Source: Mesorhizobium sp. (lineage in GTDB: Bacteria > Pseudomonadota > Alphaproteobacteria > Rhizobiales > Rhizobiaceae). Taken from it: 7,402 bases of DNA. The stretch covers positions 1 through 7,402 of the forward strand of contig JAUYMV010000138.1 of the NCBI GenBank assembly GCA_030698645.1, read 5' to 3'. Numbering within the stretch: position 1 is the first letter of the stretch; every line of letters starts with the position of its first letter. The translations under genes and the position numbers were made by a program. Below, piece after piece: positions 6,350-7,402 of the stretch. Below the pieces are notes generated by a model. The model was given only the letters and a program-made list of their open reading frames with translations. It did not search any database and was not told the origin of the DNA.

Positions 6350-7402
6350 GTGTTCGTATCCTTCTTCCCGAAACCGAAGCTATTCTTCACATCCTTCGTG
6401 GTCTGGTCTCTGGTTGCCATCGGATTCTGGTACTGGATCGGACGCGACGTCGGCGCGGCTTTCGGATTGCCGCCGGCCGCCAGCGATGCCGAGCCGGTGG
6501 TCGGGATCCGCTATTTCTGGACACCAGAATTCCTCTGGTTCTACATTTATTTCGCGATCTGCACCGCGCTCTTTGCCGGAGCGTGGTTTGCCTTGTCGCC
6601 TCACCGCTGGAGCCCCTGGTCGATTCTCGGTTCCGCCTTCATCCTGTTCTCGACCTACTTCTCGGTCGAGGTCAGCGTGGCGATCAACAATTGGCGCCGA
6701 CCCTTCTTTGACGCCGTGCAGCAGGCGCTCGGCGGCAGCAGTGACGTGACTGTGGCGCAGCTCTATGGCCTGATCCTGATCTTCGCCCAGATCGCCTTCC
6801 TCTGGATCGCCGTCTACGTCGCCACCCGCTTCTTCGTCAGCCACTACATCTTCCGCTGGCGCACCGCGATGAACAATCACTACATGGCGAACTGGGGCCA
6901 GTTGCGTCACATCGAGGGCGCGTCGCAGCGCGTCCAGGAAGACACGATGCGCTTTGCCTCCACGGTCGAGGGGCTCGGGGTCAGCATGGTCGATGCCGTG
7001 ATGACGCTGATCGCCTTCCTGCCGATCCTGTTCGCCCTGTCCACCTATGTGACCGAACTGCCGATCATCGGAGCGATCCCGGCGCCGTTGATGACGGCGG
7101 CAATCGCCTGGTCGGTTTTCGGCACGGTGCTGCTGGCGACGGTCGGCATCCGGCTGCCCGGGCTGGAGTTCCGCAATCAACGCGTCGAGGCCGCCTACCG
7201 CAAGGAACTGGTCTATGGCGAGGACAATGCGGATCGCGCTCGGCCCCCCACCGTTCGCGAGCTTTTCGACAATGTCCGGAAAAACTATTTCCGCCTCTAT
7301 TTCCACTACGCCTATTTCAACGTCGCGCGGTCCTTCTATCTCCAGGCGGACAACATATTCGCCTATTTCATACTGGTTCCGACCATCGCGGCGGGCGTCA
7401 TC
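6350..7402 (+). CDS. bacA: Peptide transporter BacA/SbmA, 3' truncated by the window edge
   Basis: An inner-membrane transporter of the SbmA/BacA family, which imports peptides (microcins, bleomycin, proline-rich and nodule-type antimicrobial peptides) using the proton gradient. The 351 visible codons are open to the right edge; full proteins are about 400-430 residues. The N-terminus [13 protein letters not shown] starts at GTG 6350 and mirrors E. coli SbmA. Near-identical blocks follow: SPHRW (83-87), [14 protein letters not shown] (161-174), YMANW (178-182), [20 protein letters not shown] (184-203), [20 protein letters not shown] (269-288), [15 protein letters not shown] (291-305) and [12 protein letters not shown] (309-320). 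Gln193 corresponds by number and context to the residue altered in the Sinorhizobium BacA Q193G mutant, and Glu207 aligns with SbmA Glu203. Only the TM region is present, without an ATPase domain in view. In rhizobia BacA is needed for bacteroid survival and for very-long-chain fatty-acid lipid A modification; whether this strain is symbiotic is unknown. Confidence 0.96.
   Translation, partial: MFVSFFPKPKLFFTSFVVWSLVAIGFWYWIGRDVGAAFGLPPAASDAEPVVGIRYFWTPEFLWFYIYFAICTALFAGAWFALSPHRWSPWSILGSAFILFSTYFSVEVSVAINNWRRPFFDAVQQALGGSSDVTVAQLYGLILIFAQIAFLWIAVYVATRFFVSHYIFRWRTAMNNHYMANWGQLRHIEGASQRVQEDTMRFASTVEGLGVSMVDAVMTLIAFLPILFALSTYVTELPIIGAIPAPLMTAAIAWSVFGTVLLATVGIRLPGLEFRNQRVEAAYRKELVYGEDNADRARPPTVRELFDNVRKNYFRLYFHYAYFNVARSFYLQADNIFAYFILVPTIAAGVI

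Noticed and set aside
6289..6711. Plus-strand open frame of 140 codons overlapping the bacA start
   Set aside because: It is out of frame with bacA and contains no recognisable domain; the bacA frame explains the same bases.
6380..7306. Minus-strand open frame of 308 codons opposite bacA
   Set aside because: The plus strand encodes an unmistakable BacA/SbmA protein; the antisense frame has no recognisable domain.

Overview
The window is high-GC, densely packed bacterial chromosome with strong G/C preference at codon third positions. The gene content (Liv-type ABC permeases, a YffB-like protein, a BacA/SbmA peptide transporter) and the protein sequences point to an alphaproteobacterium, most likely a rhizobial relative (Hyphomicrobiales, Mesorhizobium/Phyllobacteriaceae-like). 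That placement is inference from protein character, not a database match. Both edges cut through genes.

Layout: (1) 1-1795, plus strand: the 3' part of livH and all of livM, the two membrane permeases of a branched-chain-amino-acid-type ABC importer, translationally coupled through TGATG. The binding protein and ATPases are not in view. (2) 1933-3648, plus strand: a fold-type I PLP aminotransferase (GTG start), a YffB/ArsC-family small protein (TTG start overlapping the aminotransferase stop as TTGA), and a 73-residue orphan HicB-like protein. These three read as one operon and may be an extension of the liv transcript, since only 137 bases without a clear terminator separate them from livM. 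(3) 3650-4900, minus strand: an M29-family aminopeptidase with all expected metal-site residues, convergent with the HicB gene with one base between stop codons. (4) 4901-5078: a divergent intergenic region with small direct and inverted repeats that probably carries promoters for both flanking genes. (5) 5079-6245, plus strand: a YbfB/YjiJ-type MFS transporter. (6) 6350 to the right edge, plus strand: bacA/sbmA, starting at GTG and cut after 351 codons; this is a clear gene that is easy to miss because its stop lies outside the window.

Functional theme (inference): uptake and turnover of amino acids and peptides. There is a Liv importer, an aminotransferase that could act on an imported amino acid, an aminopeptidase that releases amino acids, and a peptide importer. 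No mobile element, CRISPR array, tRNA or rRNA is visible, and no clearly new multi-gene system is evident. The least explained parts are the aminotransferase-YffB-HicB operon and the repeat-bearing divergent promoter region.
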